DNA of 64,000 bases, taken from contig JAJDDN010000008.1 in assembly GCA_029260295.1 (NCBI GenBank), positions 902,193 through 966,192 on the forward strand. The letters run 5' to 3'. Position 1 is the stretch's first letter. Each line of letters starts with the position of its first letter. Positions 52,408-62,541 of this stretch are shown here, in pieces. A program made the translations under genes and the position numbers. The stretch is from Phycisphaerales bacterium. Its GTDB lineage: Bacteria > Planctomycetota > Phycisphaerae > Phycisphaerales > UBA1924. The notes beneath the pieces were generated by a model. It saw nothing but the letters and a program-made list of their open reading frames with translations. It was not told the origin of the DNA and searched no databases.

Positions 52408-53518
52408 TTACCCCCGCTCAGCACGCCGGCGTTTGAGCTCCGCATCAATAAACGGCTGCACATCCCCACGATCCAGCACCGTTGATGGATTCGCCTCAAG
52501 CCCCGTCCGGTGGTCCTTGACCCGGTTGTCGTACAACACATAACTCCGGATCTGCGCCCCCCAGCCGCGGTGTTCGAGCTTGCCACCCCCGGCTTCGTCG
52601 ATCTCCGCCTGCCGCTTATCCTCGGCGATCTGTTCGAGCTTCGCAGTCAAAATCGTCATCGCCTGACGACGGTTCTGCTGCTGCTCGCGGTGTGTAGATG
52701 CAAGGATCATGATCCCCGTGGGTTTGTGAATCAGACGGATCGCAGACGCGACCTTGTTCACATTCTGACCACCAGGACCCGACGATCGCGCAAAGGCCAT
52801 GATCTCAAGATCGGCATCAGGAATGTTAACCTCCGCCTCAGCAAACTCGGGAACAACATCAACCGTAGCAAAGCTCGTCTGTCGCTTCCCCTGCGCATTA
52901 AACGGCGAGACACGCGCTAGCCGGTGCGTGCCTTTCTCACAACCGAGGTACCCGAACGCAAACGGCCCCTTGACATGCAGCGTGACCGAGTCGAGCCCGA
53001 CCTCTGAGCCGTGGGATTTTTCGACTTCTTCGATGTCGAATCCTTGGCTCTCGAAGTAGTACAGGTACATCCGAAAGAGCATCTCGCACCAATCGTTGGC
53101 CTCGGTACCACCGTCGCCCGCCGAAATGGTGAAGAAGCAATCACGCGTATCGTGCTTGCCCGAGAGCAAGGACTGGATCTCGATCTTGTCCATCCGCTTG
53201 ATGAGCTTGAACAACTGCTCGTCGGCTTCCTTGAGCAGATCATCATCACCGTCTTCGCGCGACATCTCAAACGCAAGTGTCGCGTTCTCGAAGTCTTCGG
53301 TGACTTCCTTGATCGGATCGGTCTGAGCCTTGATCAGCTTGAGCTCGGCAACGGTCTCGTTGGCCTTGGTCTGGTTATCCCAGAAGTCCATCGCCCCCAT
53401 CCGCACTTCGAGTTCGCCTAGTTTGGCGCGTTTGTTTTCATAGTCAAAGAGAGTCACGGATCGTTACAATCCGCGCCTCTAAGTCGTTAATCACATTCTG
53501 ATGTGCTTCCAGGTGCAT
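52408..53518 (-). CDS. prfB: Peptide chain release factor 2, with programmed +1 frameshift
   Basis: The main frame (52408-53457) holds SPF (about 204-206 of the full protein) for UGA/UAA recognition, and SSGPGGQNV with GGQ near 249-251 for peptide release. Its homology begins at DYENKRAKLGEL with no proper start. A 24-codon frame from ATG at 53518 (AAAGGA 8 bases upstream) encodes MHLEAHQNVINDLEARIVTI... and ends CTT TGA C at 53449-53443. This is the classic RF2 autoregulatory site: at low RF2 ribosomes slip +1 on CTT and read on. The full product is about 369 residues. The usual SD-like AGGGGG before the slip site is not evident. Confidence 0.93.
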
Positions 53519-53584
53519 GCTCAAAGTCCTTTCTGAGAACTCATCTTAGTTTTATGGCTCAACTGTAGCATCCGGAGGGGGTGT

Positions 53585-53875
53585 TTGTCCGTAGAATGGA
53601 TCGTGAACATGGCCCTTCTCCAACTTGCACAAACGACCCCAGACCGCGTCATTCCTCAAGAAGAGGCGATGCGGGAGGGGATGTCGCTCCTGATGATGCT
53701 GTCCCTGCTCGGAGTACTGGTCGTGACCCTGCTCGCCGTGCTGGTGGTGATGCGAAGCGTCCGCCGAAAGAAATCAAAGCACCAAGCCGAGCCTACGGAT
53801 GTGAGCCTCGATGTCTGGGTCGAAGCAGGCAAACGGCTCGATAGCGGGATCACCGAGTTCGACGAAGATCTGTAG
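53585..53875 (+). CDS. Small single-span membrane protein
   Basis: 96 residues from a TTG at 53585, chosen because GGAGGGGG lies 5 bases upstream; an ATG at 53609 is the alternative (88 residues). One strong transmembrane helix (MSLLMMLSLLGVLVVTLLAVLVVM, about 33-56) is followed by RSVRRKK and an acidic end (WVEAGKRLDSGITEFDEDL). Family not recognised. It is divergent from prfB and converges on the TPR gene. Confidence 0.6.
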   Translation: MSVEWIVNMALLQLAQTTPDRVIPQEEAMREGMSLLMMLSLLGVLVVTLLAVLVVMRSVRRKKSKHQAEPTDVSLDVWVEAGKRLDSGITEFDEDL

Positions 53876-53891
53876 CAGATCAATTAACTCA

Positions 53892-54950
53892 TCAATCTGT
53901 AAGCGAATCCAGCCAGCCCTGTGCACGCGTGTGGCCCAGATCACGGGCTCGACGCCCCCACAAAACAGCATCACCGCGCTGATCAGCACGCTCAAGCCAG
54001 ATGGCGGCATCGAATGCCGCCTGGGCATTGTCCCTATTGAGGGTAGCGAAATCGACCATACGTGAAGCCGCGTCCCCCGGACGCCCGATCATGCCGAAGC
54101 TCTCAGCTAGCAGCCGCATGGATTCTGCATCGTTCAGGGCATCCTGAGGCAGAGCCGACAGAAGCTCAATAGCCCGCTCCGGATTCCCCGAACGCTTCTG
54201 GATGTTCGCTTCCAGGATGGTCCACGCCGGGACATGAGGCTCGAGCTTCCGCACCTTCTCGATATGCTGCTGAGCGAGAGCGAGCTTATTCTGGCGGAGA
54301 GATATCTTGGCCCAGGTCGCCCAGACCATCGCTCGGTCCGGAGCAAGCCTTGCAGCGATCGCGAGCGATGCCTTGGCCTCCTCGAGCTTGTTGAGTTTGA
54401 ACTGAATATTGGCGAGATACAGCGGGTAGTCCGCGTTATTGAGATCACCCCGCATCGCGGCTTGGTAATGGACCATCGCCATCTCGGGCTGGTCAATCGT
54501 GTTGGCCAGTGTGCCAGCAGTAAACTGGGCCTTGGCGTCGACCCCCTCCGTCTGCTCAATGGCGGCAACGATCTGCTCGTAGGCAAGCGGGAAGCTTTGG
54601 GTGAGCATGTAAAGATCCACAAGCGCGAAACGGAGATCCGCATCAAGCGGATATTTGCTAATCGCGGCCTTGAGAATCGTGACGGCGGGTGAATATTCCT
54701 CAGACGAGACATACACCTGCACACTCTCCAGAACCTGCTCGATGGTCTGAATAGGGGCGGCTTGCGGGATGGATTCGCCGGTAATCGACGGGGCTAGCTG
54801 GCTCTCTGGTGCACCACTCAGCAAGGAACGGGCCGCGAGGATAATCAGCGCGACAGAGACCAGACCAGCGACCACAAGCCCTAAGGTGGCGGCCTCGATC
54901 GAGCCCATTGATTTGGGGTGGTATTTGATAGCGTACTTTGGGAGGGTCAT
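53892..54950 (-). CDS. Membrane-anchored TPR protein
   Basis: 352 residues from the ATG at 54950. One N-terminal membrane helix (about 20-41, AATLGLVVAGLVSVALIILAA) is followed by TPR-like repeats: YSPAVTILKAAISKYPLDADLRFALVDLYML, PEMAMVHYQAAMRGDLNNADYPLYLANI, LNKLEEAKASLAIAARLAPDRAMVWATWAKI and LALAQQHIEKVRKLEPHVPAWTILEANI. The end is helical too (GDAVLWGRRARDLGHTRAQGWLDSL). A scaffold role is likely; partners are unknown. Divergent from valS. Confidence 0.85.
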   Translation of the reverse strand: MTLPKYAIKYHPKSMGSIEAATLGLVVAGLVSVALIILAARSLLSGAPESQLAPSITGESIPQAAPIQTIEQVLESVQVYVSSEEYSPAVTILKAAISKYPLDADLRFALVDLYMLTQSFPLAYEQIVAAIEQTEGVDAKAQFTAGTLANTIDQPEMAMVHYQAAMRGDLNNADYPLYLANIQFKLNKLEEAKASLAIAARLAPDRAMVWATWAKISLRQNKLALAQQHIEKVRKLEPHVPAWTILEANIQKRSGNPERAIELLSALPQDALNDAESMRLLAESFGMIGRPGDAASRMVDFATLNRDNAQAAFDAAIWLERADQRGDAVLWGRRARDLGHTRAQGWLDSLTD

Positions 54951-55023
54951 CGCTTGTATTATCGTCGTCGCGTACACTGTTAGCACAGACAATTCCAATG
55001 AACTTGCCCGAAAGCAGATCAAA

Positions 55024-58000
55024 ATGACCACGCCCCCCACCACCACACTCGAACCAATGTCCAAAGCCTACGACCCGGCAGCGACAGAACCCGTCATGTG
55101 GTCCAAATGGATGGATTCCGGAGCGTTCCACGCCGATCCGAGCCGGGTACTCGACGGCGACGCCCAGCCCTACACAATCCTCATCCCCCCGCCCAATGTC
55201 ACCGCCGCCCTCCACCTCGGACACGCCCTCAACAACTCCATCCAGGACATCCTCATCCGCGCCCACCGCATGAAGGGCTTCGAGACCCTCTGGATGCCGG
55301 GGACGGACCACGCCGGGATCGCGACCCAGACGATGGTGGACAAGAAACTCAAGGAAGCGGGGAAGCCGGGGATCGCGGACTACAAGAAACGCGAACTTAC
55401 CGGCGAGCCGGGACGCGAGGAGTTCCTCAAACTCATCCATGAGTTCAAGGACGAATATGAAGAACGCATCACACAACAGCTCATGGCGATGGGCTGCTCC
55501 TGCGACTGGGAACGCCAACGCTTCACCATGGACGACATCTGCGCCCGAGCAGTACGCGAAGCATTCTTCCAGTTGTTCAAAGATGGCCTCATCTACCGAG
55601 GCAAACGCCTCGTCAACTGGGACCCCGTCACACAAACCGCGCTCGCAGACGACGAGGTCGAGAACGAAGAGGTCGCAGGCCACTTCTACTACCTCCGCTA
55701 CCCGCTCGTGCATCAGACCGAGCCCGGCAATCACGATCCCGTGACATGGTCAGAGCTTGTGCGTCGTGGATACCCCGACGCCGAAAATCATCCCGAAGAC
55801 GAGCAGGCATGGATCACCGTCGCCACCACCCGCCCCGAGACTTACATGGGCGATACAGGCGTTGCTGTAAATCCCAAAGACCCACGAGCCAAGGCAGTCA
55901 AAGGGTTCTTCTGCGAACTCCCAATCGTCGGCCGCGTGATCCCGATCATCGAAGACGACTATGTCGTCCTCCCCGTCAAATACGGCGGCCAAGAAGGCGA
56001 CACCAAAGCCGAGATGTCCACCGGGTTCCTCAAAGTCACCCCCGCCCACGATCCAAATGACTGGATGATCGGCCAACGCCACAACCTCGAACCCATCAAC
56101 ATCATGGCCCCCGACGCGAGCATCTCCGATCAGCACGGCTGGGACCGCGAAACAAACAAAGAAGGCGGGCATATCTTCGTCGGCAAGAGCAGAGAAGACG
56201 CACGCAAACTCGTCATCGAAGAATTCAAAGCACGATCAGTCGCCGAGGGAAGCAGCGGATCATTGCTCGAACGCATGGTGCCCTACAGCCACAGCGTCGG
56301 CCATTCCTACCGGAGCCACGCCGCCATCGAACCATACCTGAGCGACCAGTGGTACTGCAAGGTCTCCGACGACAAACTCCGAGGCAACGCCCAGCGTGCG
56401 CTCAAACCAGAGCAACGCACCGAAAGCTCCATCAAGGATTGGCCCGAGTCACGCCCGAAGATGGTCGCCGACGACACAACCGACGGCACCATGAACTTCT
56501 TCCCCGCCCGCTACGCTAAAACCTACGAAAACTGGCACGACAACCTCCGCGACTGGTGCATCAGCCGCCAACTCTGGTGGGGGCATCGGATTCCAGTGTG
56601 GTCGCGTGAGAGAATGACCAGCGATGACATTGAGCAACTCAAGCTGGTTCTATCGGTTGGTTACGACCCATTCTCCGACGAACCAGACGAGCCGGCAATC
56701 AGCCGCACTGAAAATGAAGATGGCACAGTGTCAATGCATGTTTGTTTCCAAAATGAGAACAACACAGACATCAAGCTGTTTGAATCTGCTGGATTCACAA
56801 GAGACCCCGATGTCCTCGACACCTGGTTTTCCTCCGCGCTCTGGCCGCTGTCGACGATGGGCTGGCCGGATGCCTCTGCCGCGAAGGACTCATCAGGCAT
56901 CAACGATTTCGAGTCCATGCTCGCAGCATTCAACCCATCCTCCGTCCTCACAACCGCCCGCGAGATCATCACCCTTTGGGTGTCGCGGATGACGATGTTC
57001 AACCGCTATTTCCTAGGTGACGACAAGGCCGGGAAGGCACCGTTCAAGGATGTCTTCATCCACGCGATGATCCAGGACGGCGAAGGACGCAAGATGTCCA
57101 AGTCCCTCGGCAACGGCGTAGACCCGCTCGACATCATCCACTCCCACGGCGCCGACGCCATGCGCTTCACCCTCTGCCAGATGACCACCCAGACGCAAGA
57201 TGTCCGCATGCCCGTCGAGATGGACGAATCCACAGGCAAGAACACCTCCCCCAAGTTCGACATCGGCCGCAACCTCTGCAACAAACTCTGGAACGCGGCT
57301 AAATTTGCAATGATGATGCTTGAGAAGAACCCAGTCTCCGCAGGCATGCCGATCGACCCACAAGAACTGTCACTCGTAGACCGCTGGATGCTCTCACGAG
57401 TCGCCCACGCAACAGGCGCGATCAACACCGCCCTGCGGAACTACATGTTCAAGGACTACGCCGACGCGATCTACGATCTCCTCTGGCGTGACTTCTGCGA
57501 CTGGTATCTCGAATCCATCAAACCAACAGTCGCCGATGATGCAAATCAGGCGGCCGTGCTTCGGCTCGTTCTTGATTCCATCTTGCGTTTGATGCACCCG
57601 GTGACCCCATTCATCACCGAATCCATCCACGAACGCCTCTCCACAATCCCGATGCGAGAAGTCACCGGGTTCAGCTTCGACCAAACCCAATCAACCGGCA
57701 CCCTCTGCCAGTCCGGCTGGCCAACGCCCGACCAAGCCCTGCGTGACGAGGTCGCCGAGGAGGCGTACGACCGTATCCGATCACTGATCACCCTCATCCG
57801 CGAGATCCGTGCATCCAACAAGGTCCACGCCAAGCGTGCGATCGTGCTGCATGTCTCGGGTTCACTCGCCGAGGACATCACACGATGGTCGCCGCTGGTC
57901 GAAACACTCGGGAACATCAAAGAGGTCACTTCAGCCGAAGCCCCCGAAGCAAGCGCAGCGTTTGTCTTCGAAGGCAGCGAGTACCGCCTCTCCGACCTCG

Positions 58001-58212
58001 CCGACGCTGTAGATGCATCCGTCGAGAAGGAACGCCTCACCAAAGAACTCGCCGACCTCGAAAAAGCAATCGGCGGCCTCAAAGGCCGGCTCTCAAACCC
58101 CGGATACACCGACAAAGCACCCGAGCACCTCGTCAACCAAACCCGAGGCGAACTCGAACAGAAAATCCAAGACCGCGACTCAATGAAGGCCTCACTGGAC
58201 AAGCTCGGATGA
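55024..58212 (+). CDS. valS: Valine-tRNA ligase
   Basis: 1062 residues from ATG 55024; a second ATG at 55057 (MSKAYDPAATEPVMWSKW) is equally possible. Class I signatures are PPPNVTAALHLGHALN (HLGH at 64-67) and KMSKS at about 690-694. The editing (CP1) domain contains TTRPETYMGDTGVAVNPKDPRAK. The C-terminal coiled coil ends EQKIQDRDSMKASLDKLG, typical of ValRS. It charges tRNA-Val and edits Thr-tRNA. The protein is longer than E. coli ValRS (951). Its stop overlaps the next start by 4 bases. Confidence 0.96.
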   Translation: MTTPPTTTLEPMSKAYDPAATEPVMWSKWMDSGAFHADPSRVLDGDAQPYTILIPPPNVTAALHLGHALNNSIQDILIRAHRMKGFETLWMPGTDHAGIATQTMVDKKLKEAGKPGIADYKKRELTGEPGREEFLKLIHEFKDEYEERITQQLMAMGCSCDWERQRFTMDDICARAVREAFFQLFKDGLIYRGKRLVNWDPVTQTALADDEVENEEVAGHFYYLRYPLVHQTEPGNHDPVTWSELVRRGYPDAENHPEDEQAWITVATTRPETYMGDTGVAVNPKDPRAKAVKGFFCELPIVGRVIPIIEDDYVVLPVKYGGQEGDTKAEMSTGFLKVTPAHDPNDWMIGQRHNLEPINIMAPDASISDQHGWDRETNKEGGHIFVGKSREDARKLVIEEFKARSVAEGSSGSLLERMVPYSHSVGHSYRSHAAIEPYLSDQWYCKVSDDKLRGNAQRALKPEQRTESSIKDWPESRPKMVADDTTDGTMNFFPARYAKTYENWHDNLRDWCISRQLWWGHRIPVWSRERMTSDDIEQLKLVLSVGYDPFSDEPDEPAISRTENEDGTVSMHVCFQNENNTDIKLFESAGFTRDPDVLDTWFSSALWPLSTMGWPDASAAKDSSGINDFESMLAAFNPSSVLTTAREIITLWVSRMTMFNRYFLGDDKAGKAPFKDVFIHAMIQDGEGRKMSKSLGNGVDPLDIIHSHGADAMRFTLCQMTTQTQDVRMPVEMDESTGKNTSPKFDIGRNLCNKLWNAAKFAMMMLEKNPVSAGMPIDPQELSLVDRWMLSRVAHATGAINTALRNYMFKDYADAIYDLLWRDFCDWYLESIKPTVADDANQAAVLRLVLDSILRLMHPVTPFITESIHERLSTIPMREVTGFSFDQTQSTGTLCQSGWPTPDQALRDEVAEEAYDRIRSLITLIREIRASNKVHAKRAIVLHVSGSLAEDITRWSPLVETLGNIKEVTSAEAPEASAAFVFEGSEYRLSDLADAVDASVEKERLTKELADLEKAIGGLKGRLSNPGYTDKAPEHLVNQTRGELEQKIQDRDSMKASLDKLG

Positions 58213-59234
58213 TGCGAACTTTGCTAGTCGCGGCGGTTGTTGGATCGGTGGTTTTGCCGATAGGGTGCTCTTCATCATCCAAGACCCCCACCACCCGCGC
58301 GGCCCCGGTGCAACGATTCGTCGCCGGACGCGAGCGGTGGTCGTACCAAGGCAACCCAGGCTGGACCTACTTCACCCCCGGCGCGACTATCCGCACAACC
58401 ATCACCGATCGCCAGATGATCATCCGAATCCCAGCATTCGTCGAACTCTCCCAGATCCACGCGCGCACCGCCCTGACCACGCTCCCCCCAACCACCGAGC
58501 CCGTAGACACCTACTTCCTTGGATCACGCAGGCAATGGGAAACCATGACCAAAAAACTGCTCAAGGACCGAGCGGGCGTCTACCTCTCCATCGAACGCGG
58601 CGGGTTCAGCATCGGAACCACCGGCGTCTACTACGACCTCGGTCCCCGCGACTCCTTCACCATCGCCGCCCACGAAGGCTGGCACCAGTACGCACACTCC
58701 GTGATGATCGATCGCCTCCCCGTCTGGCTCGACGAAGGAATCGCGTGCTATTTAGAAGGCTTCCGCTGGGACGAGATCCAACCCGATTCGCCTCGATTCC
58801 TCCCATGGGCAAATCTTGAACGCTACGACCAGCTCCGCAACGCCCACGCCAACGGCTCGCTCATGTCATTACACACACTGGTCAGCAACCGCCCCCAAGA
58901 TCTCATGGCCACCAACAAAGGCGGAAACCGCGTGCTGACCTACTACGCCCAGCACTGGGCGCTCGTCCATTTCTTCCGTGAGTTTCAGGGCGGTCGATAC
59001 TCGTCCGGACTCGCCAGAGTCTTACAACTGACGCTCCGAGGCGAGCTACTCGACAACCTAAGCGAAGCCGATGCGCGTTCAATGCGTATCCGAAGATCTG
59101 GCGCCGGCGTGCTCTCGATCATCGCGCCGGGCGTTCCACTCCGAGAACTCGACGCACAGTATCAAGAGTTCATCAAAGACATCGTCCGCCCCGGCGGACG
59201 CAACGCCGCACTCAGCGGCAAGTCACCTGTTTAA
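58209..59234 (+). CDS. Lipoprotein with gluzincin-type zinc-protease motif
   Basis: 341 residues; the start overlaps the valS stop (ATGA). The lipobox is LPIGC (Cys20). In the middle lies AAHEGWHQYAHSVMIDRLPVWLDEGIACYLEGF: HEGWH at 155-159 is an HExxH zinc site and Glu176 in LDEGIA a third ligand, the pattern of DUF1570-like gluzincins. The segment THALTTLPPTTEP-like and YFLGSRRQWETMTKK before it are also family-typical. It is probably a surface or periplasmic metalloprotease; substrate unknown. It converges with ftsI, the stops overlapping. Confidence 0.8.
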   Translation: MMRTLLVAAVVGSVVLPIGCSSSSKTPTTRAAPVQRFVAGRERWSYQGNPGWTYFTPGATIRTTITDRQMIIRIPAFVELSQIHARTALTTLPPTTEPVDTYFLGSRRQWETMTKKLLKDRAGVYLSIERGGFSIGTTGVYYDLGPRDSFTIAAHEGWHQYAHSVMIDRLPVWLDEGIACYLEGFRWDEIQPDSPRFLPWANLERYDQLRNAHANGSLMSLHTLVSNRPQDLMATNKGGNRVLTYYAQHWALVHFFREFQGGRYSSGLARVLQLTLRGELLDNLSEADARSMRIRRSGAGVLSIIAPGVPLRELDAQYQEFIKDIVRPGGRNAALSGKSPV

Positions 59235-61261
59235 TCTTCACTCGGCAGATCAGGCTCGATACCAAGGTATGGCAGCACGCGTTCAGTGATCCGGCGGACA
59301 ACCGGCCCAGCAACGCGCGAGCCGTAGTGGCTCCGGTTCCTGATATGCTCTGGCCCCGGATCATCAATCACAACAATCACTACGATCTCCGGCGCCCCCG
59401 CGGGCGATGCCGCGATGAAGCTGGTGTTGTACTGCTTGGCGAAGTAGCCCCCGGAGTTGTTCGGGCGGCGCATGCCCTGCGGCGGGATGCACGGGATGTA
59501 GGCAGTGCCGGACTTTCCGAACATCGAATACTTGGGCGCGGGCGCGTCGTTTGAGCTCCGATCCCTGTCGTCCATTCTTTGGGCCACCAGCGACATCGGC
59601 CCGCGGACTCGGATCGCCACTTCAGACTTAAATACCCGCTCGATAATAATCTCATCCTTGGTCAGACCAGGACGATCATCACGACCCGCGGCCGTCAATC
59701 GGAGCTGCGGCAGGGTCCCCGCCATCTCACCACTACGGGCAAAGACGGAGAACGCGCGAACCATCTGCACAGGAGTCACAGCAACCTCGTAGCCCATGCC
59801 GACCGAGGTCTGCGACCATTTCGACCAGCTCTTCTTGCTCGTCACCAACCCGGGCTGCTCGCCCATGATTCCAAGCCCAGACCGACTCCCAAATCCCAAC
59901 GCCCGAACAGTCTGACGAAGATCGTTGTGATCAAGACGATTGGTCGCGACGGACATGCCCATGTTTGATGAGAACTCAATCACACCGTCCCAGCTGAGCT
60001 CTTTGCGGTAGGTCACATCGGTCAGCGAGCGACCGGGATAGGGCTGGAAGTAGTTGACATCAAACTTGAGAATCTCGTCATCGGGGAGGAGCCCCTGTGT
60101 TTTCGCAAGAGACCACACAAACGGTTTAAAAGTAGACCCCGGCTCATACAAATCACGCACGCACCGGTTCCTGGTGAGTGCCTCGTCAACACCACGCTGA
60201 GGGTCCGGCTCAAGAACCCGCCATCGAGGACGCTCCGATTCATCAGGAAGCGTCGCGGCGGGCTGATCCCCCTTGGGGTCGTACCACGGAAAATCGACAA
60301 GCCCCGGGACATCACGGATGACATCGGCCATCGCCAGAACCTCGCCGGTGTGCGGATTCAAAACCACCGCCCGCGCCCCGGCAGAATCCGCAAACTCGGC
60401 TCCGAGTTCCAACTCTTCGAGCACAATACGCTGTATCTCAAGGTCGATCGAGAGACGGACATCATCCCCGCGTTGCTCTTCGGTCCATGCGCCCCGCTGG
60501 ACCCAGAGCGGCCCACCGCTGGCGTCGCGGACATAGGTGAGCGAGCCATCGGTGCCATGGAGTTGGTCATCATATAGATTCTCAGCACCAAGGATTCCCG
60601 TTCGTTCGGTGGCTTTGTCATCGATGAACCCAAGCTTGCCGATGATCGAACCGACAAGCTGATCGGCGCTCCCCTGCCTGACCTGGTGTTCTTCGAGAAA
60701 GATACCTGAGAGTTTGTTATCGTCTTTGAAAGTCTTGACAGCATCGGTGGTATGCATATCAAGCAAGCCACTGACGGGAAGGTAGCGGCTGAGCTGAGGA
60801 CGCTTGATCGCAACACCCCCGCTATCAAGTTCAGGGGCAAGGCCATCACGCTCCCGTTGGTCCATGCGTTCAATGACCGCCGCCCGCCGGTTGTTCTCGA
60901 TAACCGCCCCAACGATCTTCTGCCCGAGCTGACCAGGATCAATAGACAACACACCAGCGAGCCCCATGACCGCTTGATCAAGATTGGCTCCAATAGTCGT
61001 AGGATCAACGATCACACGCTTGGCGATGCGGGTCGTAGCAAGCACCCGCCCCCGGCGATCAAGCAAATCCCCGCGCGTCGCCCCGAGTGTATGAGTTGTC
61101 GCTCTGGGCTGAACATGAGCCGCAAGCTCAGGGGAAGGCAGAATCTGCAGCTGAGCAACACGCCCGAGGACCAACACAAGTGCCGAAATGACAAGAACCC
61201 GCAGCGTGAGAATGACTCGGTTGAACTGTTGATCTTGAGAAGGGGTGATCGCGGTACTCAT
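59231..61261 (-). CDS. ftsI: Peptidoglycan transpeptidase FtsI/PBP2B-type
   Basis: 676 residues from the ATG at 61261. An N-terminal membrane helix (about 15-36) is followed by the dimerisation domain with TRGDLLDRRGRVLATT and the transpeptidase: active-site STFK (376-379), SSN (431-433) and KSGTA (583-587). It cross-links septal peptidoglycan during division. Position after an ftsL-like gene, a LysM gene and rsmH fits the dcw cluster. The upstream frame (to 61408) is a run-through of the neighbour in another frame. Confidence 0.94.
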   Translation of the reverse strand: MSTAITPSQDQQFNRVILTLRVLVISALVLVLGRVAQLQILPSPELAAHVQPRATTHTLGATRGDLLDRRGRVLATTRIAKRVIVDPTTIGANLDQAVMGLAGVLSIDPGQLGQKIVGAVIENNRRAAVIERMDQRERDGLAPELDSGGVAIKRPQLSRYLPVSGLLDMHTTDAVKTFKDDNKLSGIFLEEHQVRQGSADQLVGSIIGKLGFIDDKATERTGILGAENLYDDQLHGTDGSLTYVRDASGGPLWVQRGAWTEEQRGDDVRLSIDLEIQRIVLEELELGAEFADSAGARAVVLNPHTGEVLAMADVIRDVPGLVDFPWYDPKGDQPAATLPDESERPRWRVLEPDPQRGVDEALTRNRCVRDLYEPGSTFKPFVWSLAKTQGLLPDDEILKFDVNYFQPYPGRSLTDVTYRKELSWDGVIEFSSNMGMSVATNRLDHNDLRQTVRALGFGSRSGLGIMGEQPGLVTSKKSWSKWSQTSVGMGYEVAVTPVQMVRAFSVFARSGEMAGTLPQLRLTAAGRDDRPGLTKDEIIIERVFKSEVAIRVRGPMSLVAQRMDDRDRSSNDAPAPKYSMFGKSGTAYIPCIPPQGMRRPNNSGGYFAKQYNTSFIAASPAGAPEIVVIVVIDDPGPEHIRNRSHYGSRVAGPVVRRITERVLPYLGIEPDLPSED

Positions 61262-61265
61262 GGTT

Positions 61266-61655
61266 TTAATCCTCACTATCGAGTACATAGATGCGGGTGC
61301 CGTCATCGAGAGTCCAGTATTCGGGATCAATCGCACCCAGTTGCACCGGCATATCATCAACCAACTCATCACCGATCGTTTCGGGCTCATACGGATCAAG
61401 CAGGTCAATCCGGCGCTGGGTCTGATCGGTCATGGCCGAGTCAATCTCGTCGCCAATCATCGCCCGGATCTGATCGGGAGTGATGCTCGCAGCGATCTGG
61501 GCGCGAAGCTCCATAGACCGGCGATCAAGATCACGCGACCGCATCCGCGCCTGCGTCATCTCGTTGGAAGCGACCAATCTGGACTGGCGTACAGAGAGCA
61601 CCCCGACCCCGGTCGAACCAAGCGCAAGGATCAGCACAATCAACTTTACAAACAT
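61266..61655 (-). CDS. FtsL-like single-span division protein
   Basis: 129 residues. A transmembrane helix (MFVKLIVLILALGSTGVGVLS) is followed by a heptad-like coiled coil (RQSRLVASNEMTQARMRSRDLDRRSMELRAQIAAS) and an acidic C-terminal tail. The position between rsmH and ftsI, size and topology are those of FtsL, although sequence conservation in that family is low. The acidic tail of about 60 residues is unusual. It ends 4 bases before the ftsI start. Confidence 0.6.
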   Translation of the reverse strand: MFVKLIVLILALGSTGVGVLSVRQSRLVASNEMTQARMRSRDLDRRSMELRAQIAASITPDQIRAMIGDEIDSAMTDQTQRRIDLLDPYEPETIGDELVDDMPVQLGAIDPEYWTLDDGTRIYVLDSED

Positions 61656-61676
61656 CTTCGGCTCCGGCTGATGGCT

Positions 61677-62444
61677 TTATTTGGCGGGGACTTTGAGCTT
61701 CATGCCCACACGAATATCATTGGCATCATCGAGCCCATTGAGTTTGACAAACTCGCCCACACGACGCGAGGTGCCCAAGAGTTTCATCGAAATCTCGCCG
61801 AGCGTATCGCCCGATCCAACGGTATAAGCATCCGAGCTGGTGACAGCAGCCTTGGGCCTGGGTGTTGCCTTGGGCACTGAGATCCTTGCGTTTGCGGGGA
61901 GTCTGAGCTTCATACCAGGATTGATGATCCCGCTCGATCCGATCAACCCTGCGTTGAGCGTCTGGATTTCTATCCAGCGGTCGCCATCACCAAGTGACTT
62001 CCGAGCGATCTGGTAGAGCGAGTCGCCTTCTTGGACGGTGTAACTCTGATGTGTGATCGGCCCAAGATCGCGAGTGGCATTTGATTGGCTTGCTAGAACC
62101 TGTCCACGAACATCCTCAATGCCAGTGCTAAACCCGTTGCTCAAGCCATTGAGGAACGAGCCGGTCCGGTTTGAGCCGTTGGCGATCACGACCGGATCGT
62201 GTTCTAATACTGTTGATGTCTGCTCATATCTTTGGGCCGTCTGATCAGGCATGACCTTCTCGATCGCCTCACCAATACGGTTACGCTCTGCTCCAGGGAG
62301 CTGGGCGATCGGCTGTCGGCTCTGTGCTTCGAGACGGTCTGGGTCCATCGTGCTGGCTTGTGAAAAATAATCACTGACAAGCACGCCGACCACAAGGATC
62401 AGGACAAAGCTCAAGATAAGTGCAAGTTTGCTTTCTCTGGTCAC
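61677..62444 (-). CDS. LysM domain protein of the division cluster
   Basis: 255 residues. One N-terminal membrane helix (about 7-26), a disordered middle, then two LysM domains: YTVQEGDSLYQIARKSLGDGDRWIEIQTLNAGLIG...INPGMKLRLP (about 134-182) and YTVGSGDTLGEISMKLLGTSRRVGEFVKLNGLDDANDIRVGMKLKVP at the C-terminus. LysM binds peptidoglycan. Its place between rsmH and the ftsL-like gene suggests a part in septal wall metabolism. Confidence 0.88.
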   Translation of the reverse strand: MTRESKLALILSFVLILVVGVLVSDYFSQASTMDPDRLEAQSRQPIAQLPGAERNRIGEAIEKVMPDQTAQRYEQTSTVLEHDPVVIANGSNRTGSFLNGLSNGFSTGIEDVRGQVLASQSNATRDLGPITHQSYTVQEGDSLYQIARKSLGDGDRWIEIQTLNAGLIGSSGIINPGMKLRLPANARISVPKATPRPKAAVTSSDAYTVGSGDTLGEISMKLLGTSRRVGEFVKLNGLDDANDIRVGMKLKVPAK

Positions 62445-62541
62445 GGCCGAATCCTTGGCTGGGTGCCTGCAGTTGAAACAAAATACTGTTACAAGTTACC
62501 AAATACAAATTGAAACGCAATCCTTCACGCTTCAAAGTGGA

